Positions 25,823 through 35,046 of a DNA stretch of 56,325 bases are shown here, piece after piece (position 1 is the first letter of the stretch; each line of letters begins with the position of its first letter). A model generated the notes under the pieces. The model was not told where the DNA came from, searched no databases, and was given only the letters and a program-made list of their open reading frames with translations. Location: contig DURQ01000044.1 in NCBI GenBank assembly GCA_012840725.1, positions 1 through 56,325 of the forward strand, in the 5' to 3' direction. The position numbers and the translations under genes are program-made. The DNA comes from Bacillota bacterium (lineage in GTDB: Bacteria > Bacillota > Limnochordia > Darwinibacteriales > Darwinibacteriaceae).

Positions 25823-27154
25823 ATGAAGAAGTTTTTCCTGAAGACCATGGGCTGTCAGATGAACGACCATGATTCAGAAGTGATCAGAGGCCTGCTGCTT
25901 TCCCTTGGTTACGATGAAACCGAGAGTGCGGAGGAGGCCGATCTCATTCTTTACAATACCTGCTGCGTGCGTGAAAACCCAGAACGAAAGGTCTACGCGC
26001 ACATGGCTGGATATAGGAAACTCAAAGAAACCAATCCAAACTTGATCATCGGGATCTGCGGCTGTATGACCCAGCAGAAAGCGGAGCTTCAGCGCATCCT
26101 TCAGGAACTCCCCCACGTGGATCTGATCTTCGGTACGCACAACATCCACCGCCTCCCTGAACTGCTCGACCGGGCCGAAGGGGGAGAACGTGTGGTGGAA
26201 GTCTGGGACGAAGCTCCTTGCGAGGAGGGGCAGGACTTCCGCGAAAACCTACCGGTGGAACGCAGCAACCGGTTGAAGGCCTTTGTGAACATTATCTACG
26301 GGTGCACCAACTTCTGCACCTACTGCATAGTCCCCTACGTGCGCGGCAGGGAGCACAGCCGGCTTCCTGAGTCAGTCGTCGCCGAGGTGGAAGGACTGGT
26401 GGAGAGCGGGTACAAAGAGGTGACCCTGCTGGGTCAGAATGTCAACGCCTACGGCAAGGATCTGCAGATCGCGACGTCATTCAGCAGCCTCCTGGCACAG
26501 CTCAACGCGATCGCAGGCTTGGCTAGAATCCGCTTCACAACCAGCCATCCCCGGGACATGGGCCCAGATCTGATCGCGGCCCTGGCAGAACTGGACAAAT
26601 TGTGCGAGCACCTGCACCTGCCGGTTCAAGCAGGCAGCAGCCGAGTTCTGCGCCGCATGAACCGGGGTTACACCCGTGAACACTACCTCGATCTAGTGGC
26701 CAGGGTGCGCCAAGCGGTTCCCGACATCGCCCTGACCACAGACATCATCGTGGGGTTCCCTGGCGAGACGGACGAAGACTTCGAGGAGACCTTGAGCCTG
26801 GTGGAAGAGGTACGGTTTGACTCGGCCTTTACCTTCATCTATTCTCCTCGGGAAGGGACGCCAGCCGCGCGTTTTCCCGATCAAGTTCCTGAAGAAGTGA
26901 AGAAGGAACGGATCTACAGGTTGATCGAACTCCAGAACAAGATCAGTGCTGAGCAGATCCAGAAACTGGTCGGAACAAAACAGGAGATCCTTGTAGACGG
27001 AACGGACGAACACGGGCTGATCGGGCGGACTCGAACAAACCGTCAGGTCCATTTCGCAGGATCGCCTGAGCTCGTAGGCGAAGTAGTCACTGTTGAGATA
27101 ACCGAGGCCGGTACCTGGACCCTGCGAGGAAGGGTTGTGCAGCCCGAAGCCTGA
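25823..27154 (+). CDS. miaB: tRNA-2-methylthio-N6-dimethylallyladenosine synthase MiaB
   Basis: A radical-SAM methylthiotransferase of 443 residues that adds the 2-methylthio group at A37 of tRNAs after MiaA has prenylated it. The N-terminal domain holds cluster cysteines 11, 47 and 81 (MGCQMN, YNTCCVREN, GCMTQQ). The radical-SAM motif is Cys161-x3-Cys165-x2-Cys168 (GCTNFCTYC). A C-terminal TRAM domain follows (residues about 375-440, GTKQEILVDGTDEHG). ATG 25823 has aaaggag upstream. miaA lies about 4.5 kb downstream in the same direction, so both steps of the modification are encoded together with mutS and mutL. Confidence 0.96.
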   Translation: MKKFFLKTMGCQMNDHDSEVIRGLLLSLGYDETESAEEADLILYNTCCVRENPERKVYAHMAGYRKLKETNPNLIIGICGCMTQQKAELQRILQELPHVDLIFGTHNIHRLPELLDRAEGGERVVEVWDEAPCEEGQDFRENLPVERSNRLKAFVNIIYGCTNFCTYCIVPYVRGREHSRLPESVVAEVEGLVESGYKEVTLLGQNVNAYGKDLQIATSFSSLLAQLNAIAGLARIRFTTSHPRDMGPDLIAALAELDKLCEHLHLPVQAGSSRVLRRMNRGYTREHYLDLVARVRQAVPDIALTTDIIVGFPGETDEDFEETLSLVEEVRFDSAFTFIYSPREGTPAARFPDQVPEEVKKERIYRLIELQNKISAEQIQKLVGTKQEILVDGTDEHGLIGRTRTNRQVHFAGSPELVGEVVTVEITEAGTWTLRGRVVQPEA

Positions 27155-27170
27155 TTTGGAGGTGATCGCC

Positions 27171-29783
27171 CTGACCCTGACGCCCATGATGCGGCAGTAT
27201 TACGCCATAAAAGAGCAGTATCCGGACAGCATCCTTTTCTTCCGGTTGGGCGATTTCTACGAGATGTTTGGGGAGGATGCCAAGCTGGCTTCCAGGATCC
27301 TGGAGATCGCATTGACCTCACGGGAGGCTGGGCCTGAGGGCAGGATCCCCATGTGCGGCGTGCCCTACCACGCGGTTGACGGATATCTTGAAAAGATGGT
27401 GCGCAGCGGGTACAAGGTAGCCATCTGCGAGCAGCTGGAAGATCCCAGCCAGGCCAAGGGCGTCGTCAAGCGGGATGTGATCCGGGTGGTGACGCCCGGC
27501 ACCTTCATTGAAGGTAATCTGGAGGGGGGAGAGAACCAGTACCTGGCCGCGCTGCAGGCGGCTGGAGAGTCTTGGGGCCTGGCTTCCCTGGACATGTCCA
27601 CGGGCCAGTTCATGACCGTCTCTTCCGGGGATCTCACCGAGCTCATGGACGAACTGGCCCGCCTGAAACCTGCCGAGATCCTGATAGCACCAGATTTCCC
27701 CGACAAATCCTCTGTGGAGGCGTTTGCCCGATCCCAAGGCGCGGTTATCAGCTCAACAGAGGGGCCCGGAAGCCTGGCACGGGCCAGTGAGGTTCTCCTG
27801 AAGCACTTCGAGGTCGCATCTCTGACGGTCTTCGGCTTGAGGAACTCGGCAGAGATCCTCGCAGCTGGCCTGGCGCTCCAGTACGTGCAGGACACACAGA
27901 GAGGCCTTCTGAGCCACATCAGAACAGTTAGGAGCTACAAGCTGGAAGAGTACCTCCAGATCGATGGCCACAGCAGCCGCAGCCTGGAACTGACCCAGAC
28001 GGTTCGGGAAGGAAAGAAGTCCAATTCGCTCCTTGGTATCTTGGACCGCACCGTAACCAGCATGGGGGCCAGGCTGCTCAAAGCCTATCTAGAAAAGCCC
28101 CTGCTGGACCTGGAGATGATCGAGGCGCGGCTCGATGCGGTTGAGACCCTTCTGCAGGAAACGGCCCTCCGCCTTGAACTGGTTGAGCTGCTCCGGGAAG
28201 TCTATGATCTGGAACGCCTCCTGAGCAGGCTGGTAACCGGGCGCGGCAATGCTCGCGACCTGCGAGCCTTAGCCGCCTCCCTGGCCAAAATCCCTGCTGT
28301 AACCGAGCTTTTTGCCGGAGTGAACACTCCGCTTCTGACTGAACTAATACAAGCCCTTGACCCCCTGAGTGACTTCGTTCAGCTGGTTGAGACTGCCATC
28401 GTGGATGAGCCGCCCATCACTCTGCGCGACGGCGGCCTGATCAAAGACGGTTACAGCGAAGAGCTGGACAAACTGCGCCAAGCGCGCAGCAGCGGCCGGG
28501 ATTGGATCAAGAACCTGGAAGCTGCTGAACGGGAACGCACAGGCATCAAGTCTCTGAAAGTAGGCTTCAACCGCGTTTTTGGGTACTATATCGAAGTCAC
28601 GAACCCGAACGCCCACCTTGTGCCAGCAGATTACCAGCGGAAGCAGACCCTGGCCAACGCCGAGCGCTACATAACCCCCGAACTCAAGGAGCAGGAAGCG
28701 CTCGTCCTGGGCGCTGATGAGCGCATCAAGGAGCTCGAATACGAGATCTTCCTCGAGATCAGGGAAGAGGTACTGGGCCGCGTGTCAGCCATCCAGGAGA
28801 ATGCAAGCATCCTGGCGAACCTGGACGTTTTCCAGAGCCTGGCGGCGGCAGCCGTGGAGCGCAACTACGTTCGCCCGCGCCTCACCCGGGAACTGACTAT
28901 GGATATCCGGGGCGGGCGGCACCCGGTCATCGAGGCGGTGGAAAGGCACTTTGTTCCGAACGATGTGCGCTTTGACGACAAGCAGCAGGTCATACTGCTC
29001 ACCGGTCCCAACATGGCGGGGAAGAGCACCTACCTGCGTCAGGTTGCCTTAATCGTGATCATGGCCCAGATGGGAAGCTTTATCCCAGCTGACTACGGGG
29101 AGATCGGACTCGTTGACCGCATCTTCACCCGCATCGGTGCCAGCGATGACCTGAGCACCGGTCAGAGTACATTTATGGTGGAGATGATGGAAACGGCCGA
29201 GCTTCTGCTCAATGCTTCAAAACGCTCCCTCATCATCCTCGATGAACTCGGCCGGGGGACCAGCACGTTCGATGGCATGGCCATCGCCCAGGCGGTCATT
29301 GAGTACATCCACGACAAGGTGCGGGCCCGCACCCTGTTCTCCACCCACTTCCATGAACTTACGCAGTTGGAGAACGGCCTGAAGCGCCTGCGCAGTTACC
29401 GGATGGAAGTGGAAGAGCGGGACGGAGAGGTGTTCTTCCTGCACCGGGTCTCACCGGGCAGCACAGACCGGAGTTACGGCATCAACGTGGCCCGCATGGC
29501 CGGTGTTCCCATTCCGGTGATCAAGCGGTCCATGGAGCTGCTCGAGGAGTTGGAGACCAGGGGACAGGGGCCGCTTCAGCTCGACCTGTTCAAGACATTG
29601 GACTACGACACTTCAGTGCTGGAAACGGCCGCCGTTGAAGAACGCGGCCCGAGTGAACTGGAGACGGAACTTCTTGATCTGGATCTGAACAGCATCAGCC
29701 CGCTGGAAGCCCTGCAGAAGCTGGTCTTCTGGCAGCAGAAGCTCCGCCGCCAAAGGGATGGTGAAACCAGTGGCGCAGATTAG
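27171..29783 (+). CDS. mutS: DNA mismatch repair protein MutS
   Basis: The mismatch-recognising ATPase, about 870 residues. The N-terminal mismatch domain has the Phe-x-Glu motif (FRLGDFYEMFGEDA); the ATPase has Walker A GPNMAGKSTYLRQV, Walker B LIILDELGRGTSTFDG and the FSTHFHEL switch. Start: the frame is open from 27135, but the only ribosome site (ggaggtg, 27158-27164) points to CTG 27171, giving M-T-L-T-P-M-M-R-Q-Y, which matches how MutS proteins normally begin. The first ATG, 27186, is about 20 bases from that site. It overlaps mutL by 26 bases, a coupled pair. Confidence 0.95.
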   Translation: MTLTPMMRQYYAIKEQYPDSILFFRLGDFYEMFGEDAKLASRILEIALTSREAGPEGRIPMCGVPYHAVDGYLEKMVRSGYKVAICEQLEDPSQAKGVVKRDVIRVVTPGTFIEGNLEGGENQYLAALQAAGESWGLASLDMSTGQFMTVSSGDLTELMDELARLKPAEILIAPDFPDKSSVEAFARSQGAVISSTEGPGSLARASEVLLKHFEVASLTVFGLRNSAEILAAGLALQYVQDTQRGLLSHIRTVRSYKLEEYLQIDGHSSRSLELTQTVREGKKSNSLLGILDRTVTSMGARLLKAYLEKPLLDLEMIEARLDAVETLLQETALRLELVELLREVYDLERLLSRLVTGRGNARDLRALAASLAKIPAVTELFAGVNTPLLTELIQALDPLSDFVQLVETAIVDEPPITLRDGGLIKDGYSEELDKLRQARSSGRDWIKNLEAAERERTGIKSLKVGFNRVFGYYIEVTNPNAHLVPADYQRKQTLANAERYITPELKEQEALVLGADERIKELEYEIFLEIREEVLGRVSAIQENASILANLDVFQSLAAAAVERNYVRPRLTRELTMDIRGGRHPVIEAVERHFVPNDVRFDDKQQVILLTGPNMAGKSTYLRQVALIVIMAQMGSFIPADYGEIGLVDRIFTRIGASDDLSTGQSTFMVEMMETAELLLNASKRSLIILDELGRGTSTFDGMAIAQAVIEYIHDKVRARTLFSTHFHELTQLENGLKRLRSYRMEVEERDGEVFFLHRVSPGSTDRSYGINVARMAGVPIPVIKRSMELLEELETRGQGPLQLDLFKTLDYDTSVLETAAVEERGPSELETELLDLDLNSISPLEALQKLVFWQQKLRRQRDGETSGAD

Positions 29784-31614
29784 GATCCTTCCTCCGGAGG
29801 TTGCGCAGAAGATCGCCGCCGGCGAAGTGATCGAAAGGCCTGCATCCGTGGTCAAGGAGCTCGTGGAGAATTCCATCGATGCCGGGGCCACACAGATCAC
29901 GGTCGAGGTCAGGAATGGAGGCCTGGAACTGATCCGCGTCCAGGACAACGGCGCGGGTATTGCCCGTGAAGACCTGCGGATCGCCTTCGAGCCCCATGCA
30001 ACCAGCAAGATCGCCGCTGTCGACGATCTCTTTGCCCTCTACACCCTCGGTTTCAGGGGCGAAGCGCTGCCGAGTATCGCCAGCGTTTCCCGCCTTTCTC
30101 TGTACAGTCGGCCGGCAGAGCAGCAGACAGGCTACAAGATCTACAACTCCGGTTCCGACTTTGTCGTTGAACCCGTTGGAACACCGCCGGGGACCACGGT
30201 AGAGGTGCGGGATCTCTTTTACAATGTCCCGGCCAGGCGGAAGTTTCTGAAGTCGCCCCTAACGGAGCGAAGGCGCGTGGCTGATCTCATCAGCCGCCTG
30301 GCCTTGGCCCATCCCCATGTCTCCTTCCGCCTTGTTGCAGAAGGGAAGCCGCTTCTGTCCACAAACGGAAGCGGACGCCTTCTAGACAGCATCCTCCTGG
30401 TGGAGGGCAGCAATGTCGAGCGCCAGCTGATCAAGTTCTCCACCAGCACTTCTTGGGGCCAGATCCAGGGCTATCTGGGGTCGCCTCAGATGGCCAAGGG
30501 CAACCGCAGCGGACAGGTGTTTATCGTCAATGGACGCCTGATCGAAAACAATACCCTGCGTTCCGCCCTGGAAAAGGCTTACGCTGGCCTCCTGCCGCAG
30601 CGCAGTTTCCCCTGGGCGGTTCTGGTTCTGGAGATCCGTTCCGAGCTTGTAGACTGCAACGTGCACCCAGCCAAGCTGGAGGTGCGCTTCGCCGATGAAC
30701 AGGCGATTTTCAACGATACCTGGCAGGCAGTGCGCTCTGGGCTGACGGCGAAGAACCTTGCTCCCGAGCTGGCCCGTCCAGCGAGCCGCTCGCCTGAACC
30801 GAAAACGGTTAGACCAGCGGTGCAGACGATGCTGCGCTGGCAGCCGGAAACCTGGGAGTTCATGGACAAGGTTCTGCGTGAGCACAAACCCCGGACAAGA
30901 CCTGCGCAGTATGCTGCGGGTGCAGCTCCTGAAATTGCGGTCGCCGAGGAAGTTAGGAGCAGAACACAGGAAGCGAGAGTCCAGGTCCAGATGTCTCCGA
31001 AGAGCGGAGACCGGGAGTTATCAGATGACTCTGGGGAGATGCGCCAGCTTCTGCGCAGCGGGCGGATCATCGGGCAGCTTCACCAGAGCTATATCCTCCT
31101 GGAGACTCCCCGGGGACTGTGGATCCTAGACCAGCACATCGTACATGAGAGGATCTTGGTGGAGCAGTTCCGGGCCGAATGGCAGAACTCGTCCATCAAA
31201 GTCCAGGAGATACTCCCGGTGATTGTGGAGTTCACGCCTGCAGAAGCCGTACTTGTCGCCGGTTCGCTGGACCTCTTGGCCGAATTCGGCGTCGAACTCG
31301 AACCCTTTGGCGGCAGCAGCTTCGTCCTGCGGGCTGTGCCCAGTTTTCTGGCCCACAGCGGCGGCAGCTGGAAGGAAGAGATCCTTGAGATTGCCCAAAA
31401 TGCACAGAAGACCACAGAGAGCAGAGATCAAGCCCTGATCACACTGGCATGCAAGGGGGCTATCAAGGCAGGGCAGTACCTTGCCGAGCAGGAAATGCGT
31501 GCTCTCCTCGACAACCTGGCCGCGACAGAGAACCCCTTTACGTGCCCCCATGGGCGGCCGATATTGGTGCGCCTTGAAACCGACGAACTGCTCAGGCGGT
31601 TCGGAAGAGCTTAG
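29758..31614 (+). CDS. mutL: DNA mismatch repair protein MutL (endonuclease type)
   Basis: A 618-residue GHKL ATPase that follows MutS. N-terminal motifs: AGEVIERPASVVKELVENSI with the catalytic glutamate, DNGAGIAREDL, and TLGFRGEALPSI. The C-terminal domain carries the nicking-endonuclease motif at Asp458 (DQHIVHERILVEQ), plus ACKGAIKAGQ and CPHGRPILV, the signature of organisms without MutH. In the DQHA motif the usual Ala is Ile here, but the metal ligands Asp, His and both Glu are kept. The start is ATG 29758 inside mutS; GTG 29770 is a possible alternative. Confidence 0.95.
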   Translation: MVKPVAQIRILPPEVAQKIAAGEVIERPASVVKELVENSIDAGATQITVEVRNGGLELIRVQDNGAGIAREDLRIAFEPHATSKIAAVDDLFALYTLGFRGEALPSIASVSRLSLYSRPAEQQTGYKIYNSGSDFVVEPVGTPPGTTVEVRDLFYNVPARRKFLKSPLTERRRVADLISRLALAHPHVSFRLVAEGKPLLSTNGSGRLLDSILLVEGSNVERQLIKFSTSTSWGQIQGYLGSPQMAKGNRSGQVFIVNGRLIENNTLRSALEKAYAGLLPQRSFPWAVLVLEIRSELVDCNVHPAKLEVRFADEQAIFNDTWQAVRSGLTAKNLAPELARPASRSPEPKTVRPAVQTMLRWQPETWEFMDKVLREHKPRTRPAQYAAGAAPEIAVAEEVRSRTQEARVQVQMSPKSGDRELSDDSGEMRQLLRSGRIIGQLHQSYILLETPRGLWILDQHIVHERILVEQFRAEWQNSSIKVQEILPVIVEFTPAEAVLVAGSLDLLAEFGVELEPFGGSSFVLRAVPSFLAHSGGSWKEEILEIAQNAQKTTESRDQALITLACKGAIKAGQYLAEQEMRALLDNLAATENPFTCPHGRPILVRLETDELLRRFGRA

Positions 31615-31624
31615 GAGGGATCAG

Positions 31625-32566
31625 TTGGAACGGCAGAGAATCCTGGTGCTCATTGGGCCCACCGCCGTGGGGAAGACAGAGCTCAGCCTTGCCCTTGCGG
31701 AAGAGCTGCAGGCCGAGATCATCTCAGCTGATTCCATGCAGGTCTACAGGGGGATGGACATCGGTACAGCTAAACCGAGTCCTGAGCAGAGGAGGAGGGT
31801 TCCGCACCATCTTCTCGACGTGGTTGACCCCGATGAGAGTTTCAACGTGGCCGACTATGTCGACATGGCAGAAGCAGTGCTCTGCGACCTGAAAGCCAGG
31901 CAGGTGGTTCCTCTGCTCACAGGCGGGACTGGCCTGTACATTGACGCTCTCCTTGACGGCTTTCTGTTCCCTGATGCCCCTGCGGACCCGCAGATCCGAC
32001 GTGAGCTCGAAGAACAAGCGGTGCAGGATCCACTCAGCCTGCACAGGGAGCTCGAGGAGGTCGACCCACTCAGTGCTTCCCGGCTTCATCCCAACGATCT
32101 GCGGCGGATCATCCGTGCCCTGGAGGTATACAGGCGGACGGGGGAAGCCATCAGCACCCTGCAGCAGAAGCGGGAACAGCACCAGCGCCGATATCGACCT
32201 CTCTATGTAGGTTTGACCAGAGACCGGCAGGAGCTCTACCAGCGCATCAACGAGCGCGTGGATCTCATGCTCGAACAGGGTTTGATTGCTGAGGTGTCCT
32301 CACTTCTCAGCAGGTACCCCGAACAGCCCACCGCACTTCAGGCCTTGGGCTACAAGGAAATCGCCAGCTACCTGCGGGGCGAACTCTCCCTGGAAAGCGC
32401 CGTGGAACTCCTCAAACGCGACACCCGCCGCTATGCCAAGCGCCAGCTCTCCTGGTTCAGGCGCAATGCGCGCATCCACTGGTTCAACCGCTCCACCCTC
32501 AGCGAAGACCAGGTGCGTCAAGCCATCATGGATCTCTGGAACGGCAGTGCAGCCAACACACCCTGA
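31625..32566 (+). CDS. miaA: tRNA dimethylallyltransferase MiaA
   Basis: A 313-residue prenyltransferase that puts dimethylallyl on A37 of tRNAs reading UNN codons, the substrate for MiaB. Visible are the P-loop IGPTAVGKTELSLALA, the ISADSMQVYRGMDIGTAKP segment, PLLTGGTGLYIDAL and the tRNA-binding RRYAKRQLSWFRR. TTG 31625 is the start because taggaggga ends just before it; the frame is open further upstream within mutL without a ribosome site. It lies 10 bases after mutL. Confidence 0.95.
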   Translation: MERQRILVLIGPTAVGKTELSLALAEELQAEIISADSMQVYRGMDIGTAKPSPEQRRRVPHHLLDVVDPDESFNVADYVDMAEAVLCDLKARQVVPLLTGGTGLYIDALLDGFLFPDAPADPQIRRELEEQAVQDPLSLHRELEEVDPLSASRLHPNDLRRIIRALEVYRRTGEAISTLQQKREQHQRRYRPLYVGLTRDRQELYQRINERVDLMLEQGLIAEVSSLLSRYPEQPTALQALGYKEIASYLRGELSLESAVELLKRDTRRYAKRQLSWFRRNARIHWFNRSTLSEDQVRQAIMDLWNGSAANTP

Positions 32567-32627
32567 TCAAAGACACCTTCCGCCCCATCACGGCGTATAG
32601 ATGAGGGGTAAGGGGGTGTAGCTTTCT

Positions 32628-33488
32628 GTGTCCAACGCATCCGTTTTCCAGGGACTGGAGGCCCATCAACGGGAGCGCCTTCAGCAGCTGCAGCAAGAGC
32701 TGGATTCTCTGGTGGGCCTTCAATCCGTAAAGCGCGTTATCCGGGAAGTCCAAGCGTTCGCACTCATCCAGAAGTACCGCCAGACTCTGCAGCTCACCTG
32801 TGAGCCCATGGTTCTACATACCATCTTCATAGGAAATCCCGGAACAGGGAAGACCACCGTAGCCCGCCTTTTCAGCCAGATGCTCAGGGAAATGGGCATC
32901 CTGCAGAAGGGCCACACTGTGGAAGTAGAACGGGCAGACTTGGTTGCCGAGTACATCGGACAGACCGCACAGAAAACCAGGGAAGTGATCAAGCAGGCCC
33001 AGGGAGGTCTGCTCTTTGTGGACGAAGCTTACTCCCTCGCCCGCGGGGGAGAGCGGGATTTCGGCAAAGAGGCCATCGATACCCTGGTAAAGGCCATGGA
33101 AGACCAGCGAGACCGCTTTGTGGTGATACTGGCGGGGTATCCTGAGCCGATGAACCGCTTCTTGGAGGCCAACCCGGGCCTGCGTTCCCGGTTTCCCATC
33201 ACCATCGAGTTTCCGGACTACACAGACATTGAGCTCTACAAGATCGCCCTGGGGATGCTGGAGAAAAGGGAGTACAGCTTGACCGCAAGGGCACAGCAGG
33301 AGCTGATCCGCCAGATCAGGCGCCTGCGCCAGGGCGATCCCGCCACCTTTGGAAATGCCCGGGCCGTGCGCAACCTGGTGGAACAGGTGATCCGCCGTCA
33401 GGCGGTGCGCCTGGTCGGCAAAAGGGAGCTGACCAAAGGAGAGCTTACCGTGATTTACCCAGTCGATTTCCCTGGAAACGACGCCTGA
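32628..33488 (+). CDS. spoVK: Stage V sporulation protein K (SpoVK) AAA ATPase
   Basis: A 286-residue AAA+ ATPase of the CbbX/SpoVK group. Walker A is GNPGTGKTTVARLF, Walker B LLFVDEAYSLARGG, and the arginine finger region is SRFPITIEFPDY. SpoVK is needed for spore maturation in Bacillus, where it acts in the mother cell; the substrate is unknown. GTG 32628 follows aagggggtg. The position after miaA matches Bacillus (miaA-hfq-spoVK), although hfq is absent here. Confidence 0.88.
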   Translation: MSNASVFQGLEAHQRERLQQLQQELDSLVGLQSVKRVIREVQAFALIQKYRQTLQLTCEPMVLHTIFIGNPGTGKTTVARLFSQMLREMGILQKGHTVEVERADLVAEYIGQTAQKTREVIKQAQGGLLFVDEAYSLARGGERDFGKEAIDTLVKAMEDQRDRFVVILAGYPEPMNRFLEANPGLRSRFPITIEFPDYTDIELYKIALGMLEKREYSLTARAQQELIRQIRRLRQGDPATFGNARAVRNLVEQVIRRQAVRLVGKRELTKGELTVIYPVDFPGNDA

Positions 33489-33548
33489 AAGCAGGATTTG
33501 CTGGGAGCATCAAGAACACTTCATGATATCCCTGAGGAGGTAGACTAC

Positions 33549-33800
33549 ATGAACTCCCTCGCTCTAGAGTTCGAGACAGAAGAAGAAATGAAGGCTGTGG
33601 CCGACAAGCTGTGGCACAAGTACGGGGTCACAGGGGAACTGGAAATGTTCCAGACGCCAAGCGGCGCCTACCGCCTGCACATCTACGCGGAGAAGCCGAT
33701 CAAAGAAAGCATCCTGGAAAAACTCCCGGGGAAACGGGTCCAAATCAAGGGCAGCTTCGGGGCTGCCGTGCGTTCAGAGGTGTCCAGTGGGGATAATTGA
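33549..33800 (+). CDS. Unrecognised small acidic/basic protein (83 aa)
   Basis: I do not recognise this family. The ATG follows gaggaggtag, and a longer open frame from 33498 lacks a ribosome site. The protein has alternating alpha and beta character (FETEEEMKAVADKLWHKYG, AYRLHIYAEKPIKESIL, ending in a Gly/Ser tail) and no membrane segment, which fits a small soluble fold. It overlaps the following PLP-enzyme gene by 14 bases, so it is co-translated in the miaA-spoVK unit. Confidence 0.75.
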   Translation: MNSLALEFETEEEMKAVADKLWHKYGVTGELEMFQTPSGAYRLHIYAEKPIKESILEKLPGKRVQIKGSFGAAVRSEVSSGDN

Positions 33801-35013
33801 GCAGGCCAAAGCAAAAGCATCTGAGTATTATGGGCCGATGGAAAGCGTGGTTTTGGCCAACCAGGAAAAGGTTCTAAAAGCCTTCCACGCCGCCAGAGTG
33901 GCCAGCCACAGTTTCGGCGAGTCCACGGGTTACGCGTACTCCGATCAGGGGCGTGAAGCCCTTGAAGAAGTGTACCGGCAGGTGTTCAGGGCAGAAGCAG
34001 CCCTCTGCCGGCCCCAGATAGTTTCAGGCACTCATGCCATTTCTCTCTGCCTGTCCATCCTTGAACCGGGGGATGAGCTGGTTTCGGTCAGCGGGCCGCC
34101 GTACGACACTCTGCAGGCGGTGATCGGAACCAGGGGCGCTTCGCCGCGAAGCCTGATCAAGAGAGGAATCATCTACAAAGAAGTGCCGCTTACTCGGGAA
34201 GGTTCGCTGGATCTGGCTGCCATATCACAGCAGGTGACTTCGTCCACCAAGATGGCCATATTCCAGCGCTCCCGCGGGTACAGCTGGCGGCGCTCACTGT
34301 CCATCGCCCATCTGGCCGAAGGCATCAAAGCGGTGCGTTCAGCCAATCCCTCGTGCATCATCTTCGTGGACAACTGCTACGGCGAATTCGTGGAACTGCT
34401 CGAGCCCCTGGAAGCAGGGGCCGACTTGATCGCCGGATCCCTGATCAAGAACCCCGGGGGAACCCTCGCAGTGAGCGGGGGATACATTGCTGGACGCCGC
34501 GATCTGGTGAACCTCTGTGCTGAGGTTCTCACCGCGCCCAGTCTGGGCGGGAAGCTCGGCTCAACCTTTGGGTTGACCAGGTCTCTGCTGCATGGGCTGT
34601 TCCTGGCGCCACATGTTGTAGGTGAAGCGATCTACGGAGCTGTGCTAGCGGCTGAGGTGTTCAGAACCTTGGGCTATGAAGTCTCGCCGCTGCCCGAGGA
34701 GCCGCGTACAGACATTGTACAAGCTATCAAGTTCGGCTCTGAGGAGGAACTGCTCAGCTTCTGCCGCGGTGTTCAAAAGGCTGCGCCCGTTGATGCGCAC
34801 TACACGCCGGTACCCAGCCCTATGCCGGGCTATGTTGATGAAGTGGTGATGGCAGGGGGGACCTTCATCCAGGGTTCGTCCATCGAGCTCAGCGCAGATG
34901 CGCCCCTGCGTCCGCCTTATATCGGCTACCTGCAGGGAGGCATGTCCAGGCAGCACGTGGAGATCGCCCTGCGCTTCGTTCTCAGGGAAATGGGTTTTGA
35001 GCTTGACGCCTAA
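33787..35013 (+). CDS. ynbB: PLP-dependent methionine gamma-lyase-like protein (YnbB, aluminium-resistance family)
   Basis: A 408-residue fold-type I PLP enzyme. Key regions: SHSFGESTGYAYSDQGREAL, the PLP-phosphate/stacking part ISGTHAISLCLSIL-type (VSGTHAISLCLSILEPGDEL), FVDNCYGEFVELLEP with the cofactor aspartate, and the Schiff-base lysine in LIKNPGGTLAVSGGYIAG. The family is often called aluminium resistance protein or YnbB and its reaction is not settled. It is normally found next to spoVK/hflX/glnR, as here after spoVK. GTG 33787 overlaps the small gene before it. Confidence 0.88.
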   Translation: MGIIEQAKAKASEYYGPMESVVLANQEKVLKAFHAARVASHSFGESTGYAYSDQGREALEEVYRQVFRAEAALCRPQIVSGTHAISLCLSILEPGDELVSVSGPPYDTLQAVIGTRGASPRSLIKRGIIYKEVPLTREGSLDLAAISQQVTSSTKMAIFQRSRGYSWRRSLSIAHLAEGIKAVRSANPSCIIFVDNCYGEFVELLEPLEAGADLIAGSLIKNPGGTLAVSGGYIAGRRDLVNLCAEVLTAPSLGGKLGSTFGLTRSLLHGLFLAPHVVGEAIYGAVLAAEVFRTLGYEVSPLPEEPRTDIVQAIKFGSEEELLSFCRGVQKAAPVDAHYTPVPSPMPGYVDEVVMAGGTFIQGSSIELSADAPLRPPYIGYLQGGMSRQHVEIALRFVLREMGFELDA

Positions 35014-35046
35014 TGCGGCGGCAACTTGCCAAGGGAGGTGAAAGGC

